Below, in pieces: positions 15,341 to 23,380 of a DNA stretch of 64,000 nucleotides. Origin of the DNA: JACCZH01 sp963729445 (lineage in GTDB: Bacteria; Chloroflexota; Chloroflexia; Thermomicrobiales; CFX8); assembly GCA_963729445.1 (NCBI GenBank), contig CAVSNU010000003.1, positions 558,001 through 622,000 of the forward strand, written 5' to 3'. Below the pieces are notes generated by a model. That model was given only the letters and a program-made list of their open reading frames with translations. It ran no database searches and was not told the DNA's origin. The translations under genes were made by a program, and so were the position numbers. Positions within the stretch are counted from its first letter, which is position 1; each line of letters begins with the position of its first letter.

Positions 15341-15982
15341 ATGCCGGATTTTTCGACGCTGGCTGTCTTTACCGTCGCGTCGCTCGCTCTCCTGATCGTT
15401 CCCGGCCCAGCAGTGCTCTATATCGTTACGAGGAGCATCGATCAGGGACGGACCGCCGGCGTCGTGTCGGTGTTGGGCATCGGGGTAGGTTCTCTTGTGC
15501 ACGTTGCGGCGGCGACGCTTGGCGTGTCGGCGCTGCTCTTATCATCGGCAACGGCGTTTAACGCAGTCAAGTATGTCGGCGCGGCGTATCTGATCTTCCT
15601 TGGAATCCGTAAGTTGTTGTCGCGCGACGCTCCTGACGCGAGCGCAGAACCTCGGAAAGAGCGGCTCTCGATCATTTTTCGCCAGGGGGTCATCGTTAAC
15701 GTGCTCAATCCCAAGACTGCCCTGTTCTTCTTCGCCTTCTTGCCACAGTTTGTCGATGTATCCAAGGGGGCGGTTGCTTTCCACATCGCTGTTCTGGGCA
15801 TCTTGTTCGTGACGCTCGGCATCATCAGTGATGGAATGTATGCGTTGCTGGCGGCTGGAGCGGCCAGCCGGCTCAAGGGCAACCTGCACTATGCGCGCAC
15901 GCAACGTCTCCTTACAAGCAGCGTGTACGTCGCCCTTGGCATCCTTGCAGCTCTCTCGGGTTCGAAACCCACGACAACATAA
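15341..15982 (+). CDS. LysE/RhtB family amino-acid exporter
   Basis: A 213-residue integral membrane protein of the LysE superfamily. Its N-terminal segment ends VPGPAVLYIV (the family PGP motif) and NVLNPKTALFFFAFLPQF carries the central Asn-Pro motif. About six hydrophobic segments are visible. It probably exports an amino acid or related solute by proton antiport. ATG 15341 follows CAGGAG by 7 nt; the TTG two codons earlier is less likely. A more distant relative lies at 33869-34480. It is the first gene beyond the tRNA-bounded insertion. Confidence 0.9.
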   Translation: MPDFSTLAVFTVASLALLIVPGPAVLYIVTRSIDQGRTAGVVSVLGIGVGSLVHVAAATLGVSALLLSSATAFNAVKYVGAAYLIFLGIRKLLSRDAPDASAEPRKERLSIIFRQGVIVNVLNPKTALFFFAFLPQFVDVSKGAVAFHIAVLGILFVTLGIISDGMYALLAAGAASRLKGNLHYARTQRLLTSSVYVALGILAALSGSKPTTT

Positions 15983-16034
15983 GTGACGTCCGCTCCGGAC
16001 CGCATTCCACAGGGAGACAAGGAGTACAGCGATA

Positions 16035-16631
16035 TTGGGCACGAACAGAGAACCGGCCGCAAACGTACATGGACCTAGACTCAATCTAGGCCCCGTCTCA
16101 CGCGACCACCAGGAGTGCTACCGGCGCTGGTTCAACGATTTCTATGTTCAACGTACCGCCGGACTCGTGCCGATTCCGTGGAACAAGGACAAGTTCGAGA
16201 CCTTCTTCACCAATCGCATCCTCATGAACGAGGACGCGGCCTGGTTCACCGTGTCCGAGAGCGAGAGCAGCCGGCCGATCGGCTTCTCCGGCTTACGCGA
16301 CATTGACTACCGCAATCGATCGGCGGAGTACTTCATCACCATTGGCGAGGGCGACGCGCGGGGCAAGGGGTACGGGACCGAGGCGACGATCCTGACGCTG
16401 GATTACGCGTTCACGGCGCTCGGGCTACACAACATCTTCCTGGATGTCTTCGAGTTCAGCCTGGCCGGCAAACGAGCCTATGAGAAGGCTGGTTTTAAGG
16501 AGATCGGCCGGCGGCGCGAGTGCGAGATGATGGGAGGGAGACTCTGGGACGCGATCTTCATGGAGTGCCTGTCGACCGAGTTCGAGAGTCCAGTGTTGAA
16601 GGACATCTTCAAGCCGGATACGCCAAGGTAA
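16035..16631 (+). CDS. GNAT acetyltransferase (RimJ/RimL-like)
   Basis: A 198-residue GCN5-related N-acetyltransferase. The acetyl-CoA pyrophosphate loop reads ARGKGYGTEA (the R/QxxGxG/A motif), followed by the typical LDYAFTALGLHNIFLDV and AYEKAGFKEIGRRRE strands and helices. This resembles RimJ/RimL-type N-terminal or small-molecule acetylases; the acceptor is unknown. TTG 16035 is preceded by AAGGAG (16019-16023) at a slightly long spacing. It follows the LysE exporter by 52 nt in the same direction. Confidence 0.85.
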   Translation: MGTNREPAANVHGPRLNLGPVSRDHQECYRRWFNDFYVQRTAGLVPIPWNKDKFETFFTNRILMNEDAAWFTVSESESSRPIGFSGLRDIDYRNRSAEYFITIGEGDARGKGYGTEATILTLDYAFTALGLHNIFLDVFEFSLAGKRAYEKAGFKEIGRRRECEMMGGRLWDAIFMECLSTEFESPVLKDIFKPDTPR

Positions 16632-16750
16632 GTCCGTTCGACGTCGCGAAGGATGCCCAGCGGCCTGTTGCGGGGCTGGGCGAGGCGTCGTAGAGTGTGC
16701 TCGTGCGTTCTCGCATGTAATAGGGACGACTGGAAACGGGTCAACGATCC

Positions 16751-17440
16751 ATGCAAATCAACGTGAAATTCTTCGCGATCGTCCGCGAGCGGCTGGGCGA
16801 GAGCGAGATGACGCTCGACATGCCCGAGGGGAGCACGATCGCCGATGCCCGGACGCGGATTGATGAGTTCGCCGGCCCGATCGCGCCACTTGTGCAGCGC
16901 TCGATGACGATGCTGAATCAGGAGTACGCCGGTCCGGAGGATGTGCTGAGCGACGGCGACGAGATCGCGTTCATCCCGCCGGTGAGCGGCGGCGACCACT
17001 ATAAAGTCCATGCCGACGAGCTCGACGCCGCGCAGATCGCTGCAACCGTTGAAGATGCCGGTGCCGGTGCGCTCGTGACATTTGTCGGTACCGTGCGCGA
17101 CAATGCGCGCGGACGCAAGGTGCAGTGGCTCGACTACGAAGCCTATCCCGAAGCGGCCGAAAAGATGCTGGCCCGGATCGGCAACGAGATGCGCGACAGG
17201 TGGCCGCTTCTGAAGGTAGCCATCGAGCACCGTACCGGCAAGCTGGGCATCGGGGAGGCCAGTGTCGTGATCGCCGTGTCGTCGGCGCACCGCGACGCGG
17301 CGTTTGAAGCGTCGGCCTATGCGATCGAGCGCATCAAGGAGATCGTGCCGATCTGGAAGAAGGAGTTCTACGAGGACGGCGAGATCTGGGTCGGGAGCGA
17401 GCACGACTATCAGGTTGAGACCGGACGTATTACGCAGTAG
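16751..17440 (+). CDS. MoaD-MoaE fusion (molybdopterin synthase)
   Basis: A 229-residue fusion of both molybdopterin synthase subunits, which convert cyclic pyranopterin monophosphate to molybdopterin. Residues 1-81 are MoaD (beta-grasp), ending PPVSGG at 80-81. Residues 82-229 are MoaE, with FVGTVRDNARGR, YEAYPEAAEKML, IEHRTGKLGIGE and PIWKKEFYEDGE. Free MoaD needs a C-terminal Gly-Gly for thiocarboxylation; here it is internal, so the protein must be cleaved after G81 (as known for mycobacterial MoaX). moeA is 4.4 kb away, so the pathway is present. Confidence 0.93.
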   Translation: MQINVKFFAIVRERLGESEMTLDMPEGSTIADARTRIDEFAGPIAPLVQRSMTMLNQEYAGPEDVLSDGDEIAFIPPVSGGDHYKVHADELDAAQIAATVEDAGAGALVTFVGTVRDNARGRKVQWLDYEAYPEAAEKMLARIGNEMRDRWPLLKVAIEHRTGKLGIGEASVVIAVSSAHRDAAFEASAYAIERIKEIVPIWKKEFYEDGEIWVGSEHDYQVETGRITQ

Positions 17441-17461
17441 AAGCGGCGGAGGGGGAACGGT

Positions 17462-18917
17462 TTGACATCACTCGAACAACTGCTGAAGATGGTGGACGAC
17501 GCACATCAGGAAGCGGTGGAGCTTACCCAGGCGCTGGTGCGGATTCCTTCGGTGAACACCGGGCGGAACAATGAGCCCCCCTGGCCCCCGTGCGGTAAGC
17601 CCGGTCCAGGCAGAGCCGTTCGCCGAACCGGAAGTGGCCTACGACAAGTCGGGCACCGAGCCGACTGGCAACGAGCTGCCGGCGGCCGAGCTGATTCGTG
17701 ACAAGCTGGCGGCCGACGGTATCGAGGGCACGATCTACCACTCGCAGGAGAACCGGGCCAACATCGTCGCGAAGCTTCCGGGGCAGCCCGGCAATGCCCG
17801 GCTGCTGCTGATGTCGCACATAGATGTTGTGCCAGTCGAAGACGCGTCGCAGTGGACGCACGACCCGTTCGGCGGCGAGATTCATGAGGGACGGCTGTAT
17901 GGCCGGGGCGCTTCGGACATGAAGTCCACCGTCGCCGCCGAGACGATGGCGATGATCATTCTTAAACGTGCTGGAGTGAAGCTCAAGGGTGACCTCAAGC
18001 TAGCAGTCTGTGCCGACGAGGAGTCCGGCGGCGCCTACGGTTACGGATGGATGGCGCAGCATTATCCTGAGACGCTCGAAGCGGAGTTCTCGGTCAACGA
18101 GGGCGGTGGCGCCCCGATGAAGGATGGCGACCGGCTGATCTACCCGATCAACACCGGTGAGAAGGGCCGCCTCGAGGTGCGCATCCACATCACCGGACGC
18201 GGCTTCCACGCCTCACAACCATGGCGAGCCGACAACGCTATTTACAAGGCCGAAGAGGTCATTCGCCGCATACGCACCTACCAGCCCGAGATATCAGTCG
18301 ACCACGATCTCTTCAGCGCGCTCGATAAGCTCGCCGGGATCAAGGAGAAACCGACCGCCCAGAACATCGATGCCATCATCGAACAGCTCACGCCGACTCG
18401 CGAGAACCTCGCGTCGTACCTGAAGGCGTGTAGCCGCATGACCCTCGTTGCTTCGATGATCCAGGCCGGCGTGAAGTCCAACAGTGTCGCCGAGAGCTGC
18501 CTGATTACCTGTGACGTGCGTACGCTCCCGCACCAGACCACGAACTACGTGCAGAGTGAGGTGGAAAAACTTCTCGAAGGGTTGGCCGGCGTCAAGGTCG
18601 AGACGATTGAGACCTCGCCGCCGAGCGCGTCGACCTACGACAGCGAGCTTGTCGACCACGTCGCCAGGGCCACCGCTCTGGCGATTGGCCGCGACGACGT
18701 CGAGTTCGTTCCAGGCCTCACGGTCGGGTTCACCGACTCATCGTTTGTGCGCCCGCTCGGCAACGTCGCCTACGGGTTCATGCCCAGCCACCCCGACTCC
18801 GACACCAGCAAGAACGGCGCGCACAACATCAACGAGTCGATGGACGTGCAGTCGATCAACACCATCACGCGTTATCTGGTTGCGCTGGCCTGGGAGACCG
18901 TGGTCGATCACGGGTAG
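17462..18917 (+). CDS. M20 family metallopeptidase/deacylase (apparent frameshift)
   Basis: A zinc-dependent M20 (ArgE/DapE/carboxypeptidase) enzyme of about 484 residues when rejoined. The first part, from TTG 17462, ends TQALVRIPSVNTG; the reading then moves +1 at the C-tract 17576-17581. The second frame continues TGNELPAAELI, LLLMSHIDVVP (metal His/Asp), GRGASDMKST (bridging Asp) and CADEESGG (catalytic Glu pair), with the final ligand in SHPDSDTSKNGAHN. Removing one C fuses both frames cleanly, so this is probably a homopolymer sequencing error rather than a pseudogene. GGCGGAGGGGG upstream is the ribosome binding site. Substrate unknown. Confidence 0.85.
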
Positions 18918-18945
18918 TCAACGGAGATAGCATCTCGACCAACGT

Positions 18946-18989
18946 GGAGCGGCCCCATTCCCACTGATCAGTGGGAATGGGGCCGCTCC
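18946..18989. terminator. Perfect 44-bp palindrome, bidirectional terminator
   Basis: GGAGCGGCCCC...GGGGCCGCTCC with centre TGATCA: 22-bp perfect arms with no loop as DNA. It lies between the convergent M20 and S9 peptidase genes. Only a short CTT/TTGA follows, so the stem strength rather than a U-tract would drive termination. Confidence 0.65.
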
Positions 18990-19017
18990 CTTGATCGTGA
19001 TAGTTACCGAGTCATAG

Positions 19018-20976
19018 CTACAGATGCCGGTCGAACCAGCCGGTAATGAAGTTCAATCGCTCGATGCGGTGCTTCGGTTGACCAGTGCGTGACAGACCGT
19101 GACTCTCGTTGGGGAATCGCACGAGCTCGACATCTTGCCCGCGCACCTTGAGCGCCGTGAACAGTTCCTCAGCCTGCCCAACGGGGCAGCGGTAATCCTC
19201 CTCGGAGTGAATGATGAGCAGCGGCGTCTGCATCCGTTCAACGTACGAGATCGGCGATAGCTTCCAGTAGACGCTCGAATCCTCCCAGGGGTCGGCGCCG
19301 AAGAGATTCTCGGTTCCCCGGAACATGATGTCGTCGGTGCCGTAGGCGGAGTACAGGTTGGAGAGCGTCCGCATCGTACAGGCTGCCTTGAAGCGGTCGG
19401 TGTGACCGATCAACCAGTTCGTCATGAACCCGCCATAGGAACCGCCCAACACGCCGAGCCGGTTCTCGTCGACGAAACCCTGCTCGATCGCCCAATCAAC
19501 CGCCGCCATCTGGTCCGGCATGTCGTTGATGCCCCAGTTGAGATGCAGTCCATGAGCCCAGTCGTCCCCGTAACCGGTCGAGCCACGCGGGTTCGTGTAC
19601 ACAATGACGTATCCCCTGGCCGCCAGTAGTTGAAACTCATGCATGAAGGTCTCGCCGTACATCCCGAACGGCCCGCCGTGAATCTGCAAGAGCATCGGGT
19701 ACTTCGTACCCTCCGTGAAGCCAACCGGCTTCATGACCCAGCCGTGTACCTCGCAGCCGTCAGCGCTGGCAACCGTGAAAGGCTCTGGCGTGGCGATCTC
19801 CACCGAGGCGAGCCAATCCTGGTTCACCTGTGTCAGTTGCCGTTCGTTCGCGCCATCGGCGTCGCCGACGAACAGCTCGCCCGGCGACACGGCGTCATTG
19901 CCGGCATAGACGAAGCTGCCTCCTGCGATGCGTGCAACCGCACCCACGCGGCGGCCCTCCCTGGTGAGCGGTGTTACCTGCTCGTCGTCAACGCGCAGCC
20001 GGGCTAATCGTACCGATCCGCGGTCGCTGAAGACGACGCTGACCTCGTTGGCGCTGCTCCAGAGTGGAGGCCGTCCAGGATAACTGACAAGGTCGGCGAT
20101 ACAGCCATCGTTGAACGACCGGTCAAACGTCTCGGTCACAGACTGTGGGGACCCGCCGCCGGCCGGCACGACGAAGACCTCCGTGCGCGGCGAATCACTC
20201 GTCAAGTTGCGCGTGCCGTAGAACGCAAGCTGCGTCCCATCATCCGACCAGCTTGGAGTGGTCCATGCCCCGGTTCCGTCGGTGACCGTTCGCACGCTCA
20301 GACTATCGGGTCGGATCACATGAATATCGCGGGTCGAGGCGAGCTCCCAAGCATCGTTCAGGTTGGCGGCAAAGGCGATCTCAAATCCCGTCGGGGACCA
20401 CGCCGGGCCGGTGTGCTCGAAAGGCCCGCTGGTGATCTGTCGCGCGTCACCGCTCGCGACGTCCACGACGAAGAGCTGACGGTATGAATCGTCCAGGAAG
20501 CCCTCGCCGTCAAACTTGTAGCGGATCGTGGTGATGTGCCGCACGTCGGAATCCGGATTCGCCGGACGTTCGCGCACCTTGGAGACAGCCACGATCGAGT
20601 GCGAGTCCGGCGCCCAGCTGTACGACTCAACGGCGGAATCCAGGGAGGTTAATCGTTGCGCCTCGCCGCCGCGCGTCTCAAGGAGCCACACCTGCCCCTT
20701 TCCGCGCTCGTCCGGATCGCGATCCGACGTGAAGGCGATGTAGCGCCCATCCGGTGACCATCTGGGTTGACCGTCGCGGTACTGGCCGGACGTGATCCGC
20801 CTGGACTCGCCCCCCGCCAGGTCCGCCTGCCAGAGCGCGGTCCGATACCGGTTCTCTTCCCGATCCAGCTCGGTGACGGTGAACACCACCTTCGAGCCGT
20901 CCGGTGAGACATCCGGATCGTTCACGAGCTTGATCTGAAACAGGTCGTCCGTGTCAATTCGCCGCTTCTCCACCAT
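19018..20976 (-). CDS. S9 family peptidase (acylaminoacyl/dipeptidyl peptidase-like)
   Basis: A 652-residue prolyl-oligopeptidase-family serine peptidase. The N-terminal half is a WD40-like beta-propeller with repeated P.WSPDG and DRD elements (residues 20-370). The C-terminal alpha/beta-hydrolase domain has the nucleophile in GGSYGGFMTNW, the Asp in HSEEDYRCP and the His in ESHGLSR. IHGGPFGMYG forms the oxyanion region. There is no signal peptide, so it is probably cytoplasmic and degrades short peptides. It is convergent with the M20 peptidase and 23 nt downstream of the moeA operon's last gene. Confidence 0.93.
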   Translation of the reverse strand: MVEKRRIDTDDLFQIKLVNDPDVSPDGSKVVFTVTELDREENRYRTALWQADLAGGESRRITSGQYRDGQPRWSPDGRYIAFTSDRDPDERGKGQVWLLETRGGEAQRLTSLDSAVESYSWAPDSHSIVAVSKVRERPANPDSDVRHITTIRYKFDGEGFLDDSYRQLFVVDVASGDARQITSGPFEHTGPAWSPTGFEIAFAANLNDAWELASTRDIHVIRPDSLSVRTVTDGTGAWTTPSWSDDGTQLAFYGTRNLTSDSPRTEVFVVPAGGGSPQSVTETFDRSFNDGCIADLVSYPGRPPLWSSANEVSVVFSDRGSVRLARLRVDDEQVTPLTREGRRVGAVARIAGGSFVYAGNDAVSPGELFVGDADGANERQLTQVNQDWLASVEIATPEPFTVASADGCEVHGWVMKPVGFTEGTKYPMLLQIHGGPFGMYGETFMHEFQLLAARGYVIVYTNPRGSTGYGDDWAHGLHLNWGINDMPDQMAAVDWAIEQGFVDENRLGVLGGSYGGFMTNWLIGHTDRFKAACTMRTLSNLYSAYGTDDIMFRGTENLFGADPWEDSSVYWKLSPISYVERMQTPLLIIHSEEDYRCPVGQAEELFTALKVRGQDVELVRFPNESHGLSRTGQPKHRIERLNFITGWFDRHL

Positions 20977-20999
20977 TTGAGTACCCCTTTAGACGCCGC

Positions 21000-21404
21000 T
21001 TAGATATCCAGGCGTCGCACGAAGACGTTGACTAACGTCGCCGAGACAACGCCAACCATGCCAAAACAGAAGATCAACAGTAGCGCGAAGAATCCTTGCA
21101 CCATGCCCCGGTTAATGAGACGGACCGACGCGGCCTCGATCTCGAATGCCGGAAGCGCGATCGCGAGTCCCTGCAGCAGCGCCCCTCCCACGGAGATCAC
21201 GATAAGCGCAATCGTCGCTGCGGCAACGGATCTCAAGGCGAACGCGCACAGCATCCCGATCAGGATCATACCGGGCAGCTGTAGCGCGCCTGGAATCGGC
21301 ACCAGCGTCAGATCCCGCAGATCTTCAGTCGTGCTCGCAACCAGGCCGGCCGACGCTATCGTTGCGCAGACACACACCAGGATCGGCCGCTGATGACGCA
21401 TCAT
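21000..21404 (-). CDS. Small membrane protein of unknown function
   Basis: A 134-residue protein with about four hydrophobic segments (near residues 8-25, 43-62, 63-85 and 104-128) and short polar loops. No recognised family or catalytic motif. Its ATG overlaps the stop of the upstream gene by 4 bp, and that gene in turn overlaps moeA by 4 bp, so the three form one translationally coupled operon ahead of the S9 peptidase. A link to molybdopterin metabolism is suggested only by this arrangement. Confidence 0.6.
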   Translation of the reverse strand: MMRHQRPILVCVCATIASAGLVASTTEDLRDLTLVPIPGALQLPGMILIGMLCAFALRSVAAATIALIVISVGGALLQGLAIALPAFEIEAASVRLINRGMVQGFFALLLIFCFGMVGVVSATLVNVFVRRLDI

Positions 21405-21868
21405 GGTGCTTCCGGCTCAGCCGAGAACCGTAGCCAGACTGGCTGAAGATCTTCGTCAAGCCGCACCTGAAATTCGCCACGAATCAGCCATTCGATAGGG
21501 CCTTCGGCCTCTACGCGCTCCAGAACCGAGACATCGTTGATCCGCGCGTTCACTTCATAGGTAACAGCATCGCCCGGCGAGAGTACGTCGGTGGCGTATA
21601 GCTCTCCTCCACCGACGAGATGTACGCCGGCACGCAGGGTCGTTCGAATCGCCAATACCTCGATCGCCGTGCCGGCGGGATTGCTGACGGTAATCGCAAA
21701 GTGGACGGGCGATCGTGCGTCCCGGTAGGTGAACGACTCCAGATGGACGGCGATTTCATCGTAAGCTCGGTTGGCGTCGAGGAACCTGCTGCTGGCGCTG
21801 ACATAGTTTGCGCCCATCACCAACGCGATGAGCGCCAGCAGGACCAGCGAAAGCCGTTCAACCATCAC
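21401..21868 (-). CDS. Membrane-anchored protein of unknown function
   Basis: A 155-residue protein with one N-terminal hydrophobic segment (residues 7-24) that looks like a signal anchor. An extracytoplasmic beta-rich part follows, with ITVSNPAGTAIEVL and LSPGDAVTYEV resembling immunoglobulin-like folds. There is no lipobox. The 4-bp overlaps with moeA upstream and the membrane protein downstream show tight coupling. I do not recognise the family; a complex with the next membrane protein is plausible. Confidence 0.6.
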   Translation of the reverse strand: MMVERLSLVLLALIALVMGANYVSASSRFLDANRAYDEIAVHLESFTYRDARSPVHFAITVSNPAGTAIEVLAIRTTLRAGVHLVGGGELYATDVLSPGDAVTYEVNARINDVSVLERVEAEGPIEWLIRGEFQVRLDEDLQPVWLRFSAEPEAP

Positions 21869-23118
21869 CTCACCGGCTCGCTCCCAAAGGGCGGCGCCAC
21901 CATCAAGGCGCTCAGCCTCTCGCCCTTCGTATAAGCAGTATCGCTGGGATGCACGATGAGGAACGCGTTCGAGCCGAGGAACGACGCGAGCCGGGCTGAC
22001 ATCTGTGAACCGGTATTGCGCGCCAACAAGCGTCCTTCAGGGCCGACCCACACGACGGCCCGCTGATACTCGATGCGGTCGGTTGAATCGATATCGTGTG
22101 TAATCTCGACTTCGACCGTCGGCGAAACCTCGGCCGGCGCCGACTGCATGACCAGCAGGGCTGGCCGCACAAACATGTGGAATGACACCAGACAGCTCAC
22201 CGGGTTGCCCGGCAAGCCGAACAGGAGCTGATCGCCGATCGTCGCAAAATTGAGCGGCTTTCCAGGCTTCATGAACACGCGTCGAAACCGGACCTCAGCA
22301 AGCTCGCCGAGCAACCCTTTCACCAGGTCGCGGTCGCCCATCGAGACACCGCCACTCGTGACGATCACATCTGCCACCCGCATTGCCTCGGCGAAGGCCT
22401 CTCGGAGTGCCGCCTCGGTGTCGGGCACATGGCGATTCAGGACGACCTCAGCCCCCGCGCGACGTGCGGCGACAGCTAACGAGAAACGGTTGGAGTCGCG
22501 AATCTGTCCTGGGCCAGGCGTTGCGCCTGGCTCGACCAGTTCATCACCGGTCGACATGATTGCTATCCGGGGACGTCTGCCAACCACGACCGAATCATGA
22601 CCGAGGCTCGCGAGCAGCCCGATCTCGGCAGGTCCCAGAGTGGTCCCCTGGCTAACGAGCTCGTCGCCGGCGCGCATGTCGGCGCCAATTGGCCGGATGT
22701 TCTCACCCTCGCCCACCTGTGGCTGCAGAATCGCGACACGCTCGCCGTTTAGCCGCGTGTTCTCGACCATGACAACCGCCGTAGCGCCCTCGGGCACCGG
22801 CGCGCCGGTCATGATCTTGCTGGCTGTCCCGGGCTGAATCACGATACCGGACTCCGCGCCGGCGAACCCTGAACCGAGGACGTCCCGAAGCGCTTCGGTA
22901 TCAGAGTGCACGACGGCGTAACCATCCATCGTCGAGGCTCGAAATGGCGGCAGATCGACATCGGCAACGAGCGACTTGACGAGTACCCGGTCTCCCGCCT
23001 CAATAAGTGGCACGCGTTCCAGCGGCAACGCTTTGGTAAAACGCAGCACAATCTCGCGTGCCTCGTCTGGGTGCAACATGCGGTCGAGATCAGAGTTTGT
23101 CACGCCGGGAGCCTCCAA
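21865..23118 (-). CDS. moeA: Molybdopterin molybdenumtransferase MoeA
   Basis: Inserts molybdate into adenylylated molybdopterin. The 417-residue chain has the family blocks PPFRASTMDGYAV, RIMTGAPVPEGATAVVM (here KIMTGAPVPEG), GEN(I/V)RPIGADM, MSTGDELVEPG, VTSGGVSMGD(R/Y)D, and GLPGNPVSCLVSF. Domain order and length are standard. It is first in a coupled operon with two small unknown membrane proteins, divergent from rel. The MoaD-MoaE fusion is nearby at 16751-17440. Confidence 0.95.
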   Translation of the reverse strand: MEAPGVTNSDLDRMLHPDEAREIVLRFTKALPLERVPLIEAGDRVLVKSLVADVDLPPFRASTMDGYAVVHSDTEALRDVLGSGFAGAESGIVIQPGTASKIMTGAPVPEGATAVVMVENTRLNGERVAILQPQVGEGENIRPIGADMRAGDELVSQGTTLGPAEIGLLASLGHDSVVVGRRPRIAIMSTGDELVEPGATPGPGQIRDSNRFSLAVAARRAGAEVVLNRHVPDTEAALREAFAEAMRVADVIVTSGGVSMGDRDLVKGLLGELAEVRFRRVFMKPGKPLNFATIGDQLLFGLPGNPVSCLVSFHMFVRPALLVMQSAPAEVSPTVEVEITHDIDSTDRIEYQRAVVWVGPEGRLLARNTGSQMSARLASFLGSNAFLIVHPSDTAYTKGERLSALMVAPPFGSEPVR

Positions 23119-23214
23119 GAGCTTGCCTTTCCTAATCCGGCAACATCATAGCGTACTGGAAGGTTAACCTTCACTCGAATGCGTGATACGATTGCGCACC
23201 CCAAGCACTGTCCT

Positions 23215-23243
23215 TTGACACACCTTCAATCGATAGATAGACT
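23215..23243 (+). promoter_or_regulatory. Probable sigma-A promoter for rel
   Basis: TTGACA (23215-23220), a 17-nt spacer and TAGACT (23238-23243). It lies 138 nt before the rel start in the divergent rel/moeA intergenic region. The rest of that 262-bp gap shows nothing else. Confidence 0.5.
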
Positions 23244-23380
23244 CACAACCTGATCAACACCCGTTCTTCGCAGATTTGATCACGAACGAACCTGACAACC
23301 TGAACAGAGTAGCGTCCGTCCGAACGTCCAGCGGGACTCGGAGTCGACGGTAATTTTCTCGATCGAGACAGCAGGTACAC

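Noticed and set aside
18511..18930. A 139-codon frame inside the M20 gene
   Set aside because: Out-of-frame shadow rich in Arg/Ser/Thr, typical of GC-rich alternative frames.
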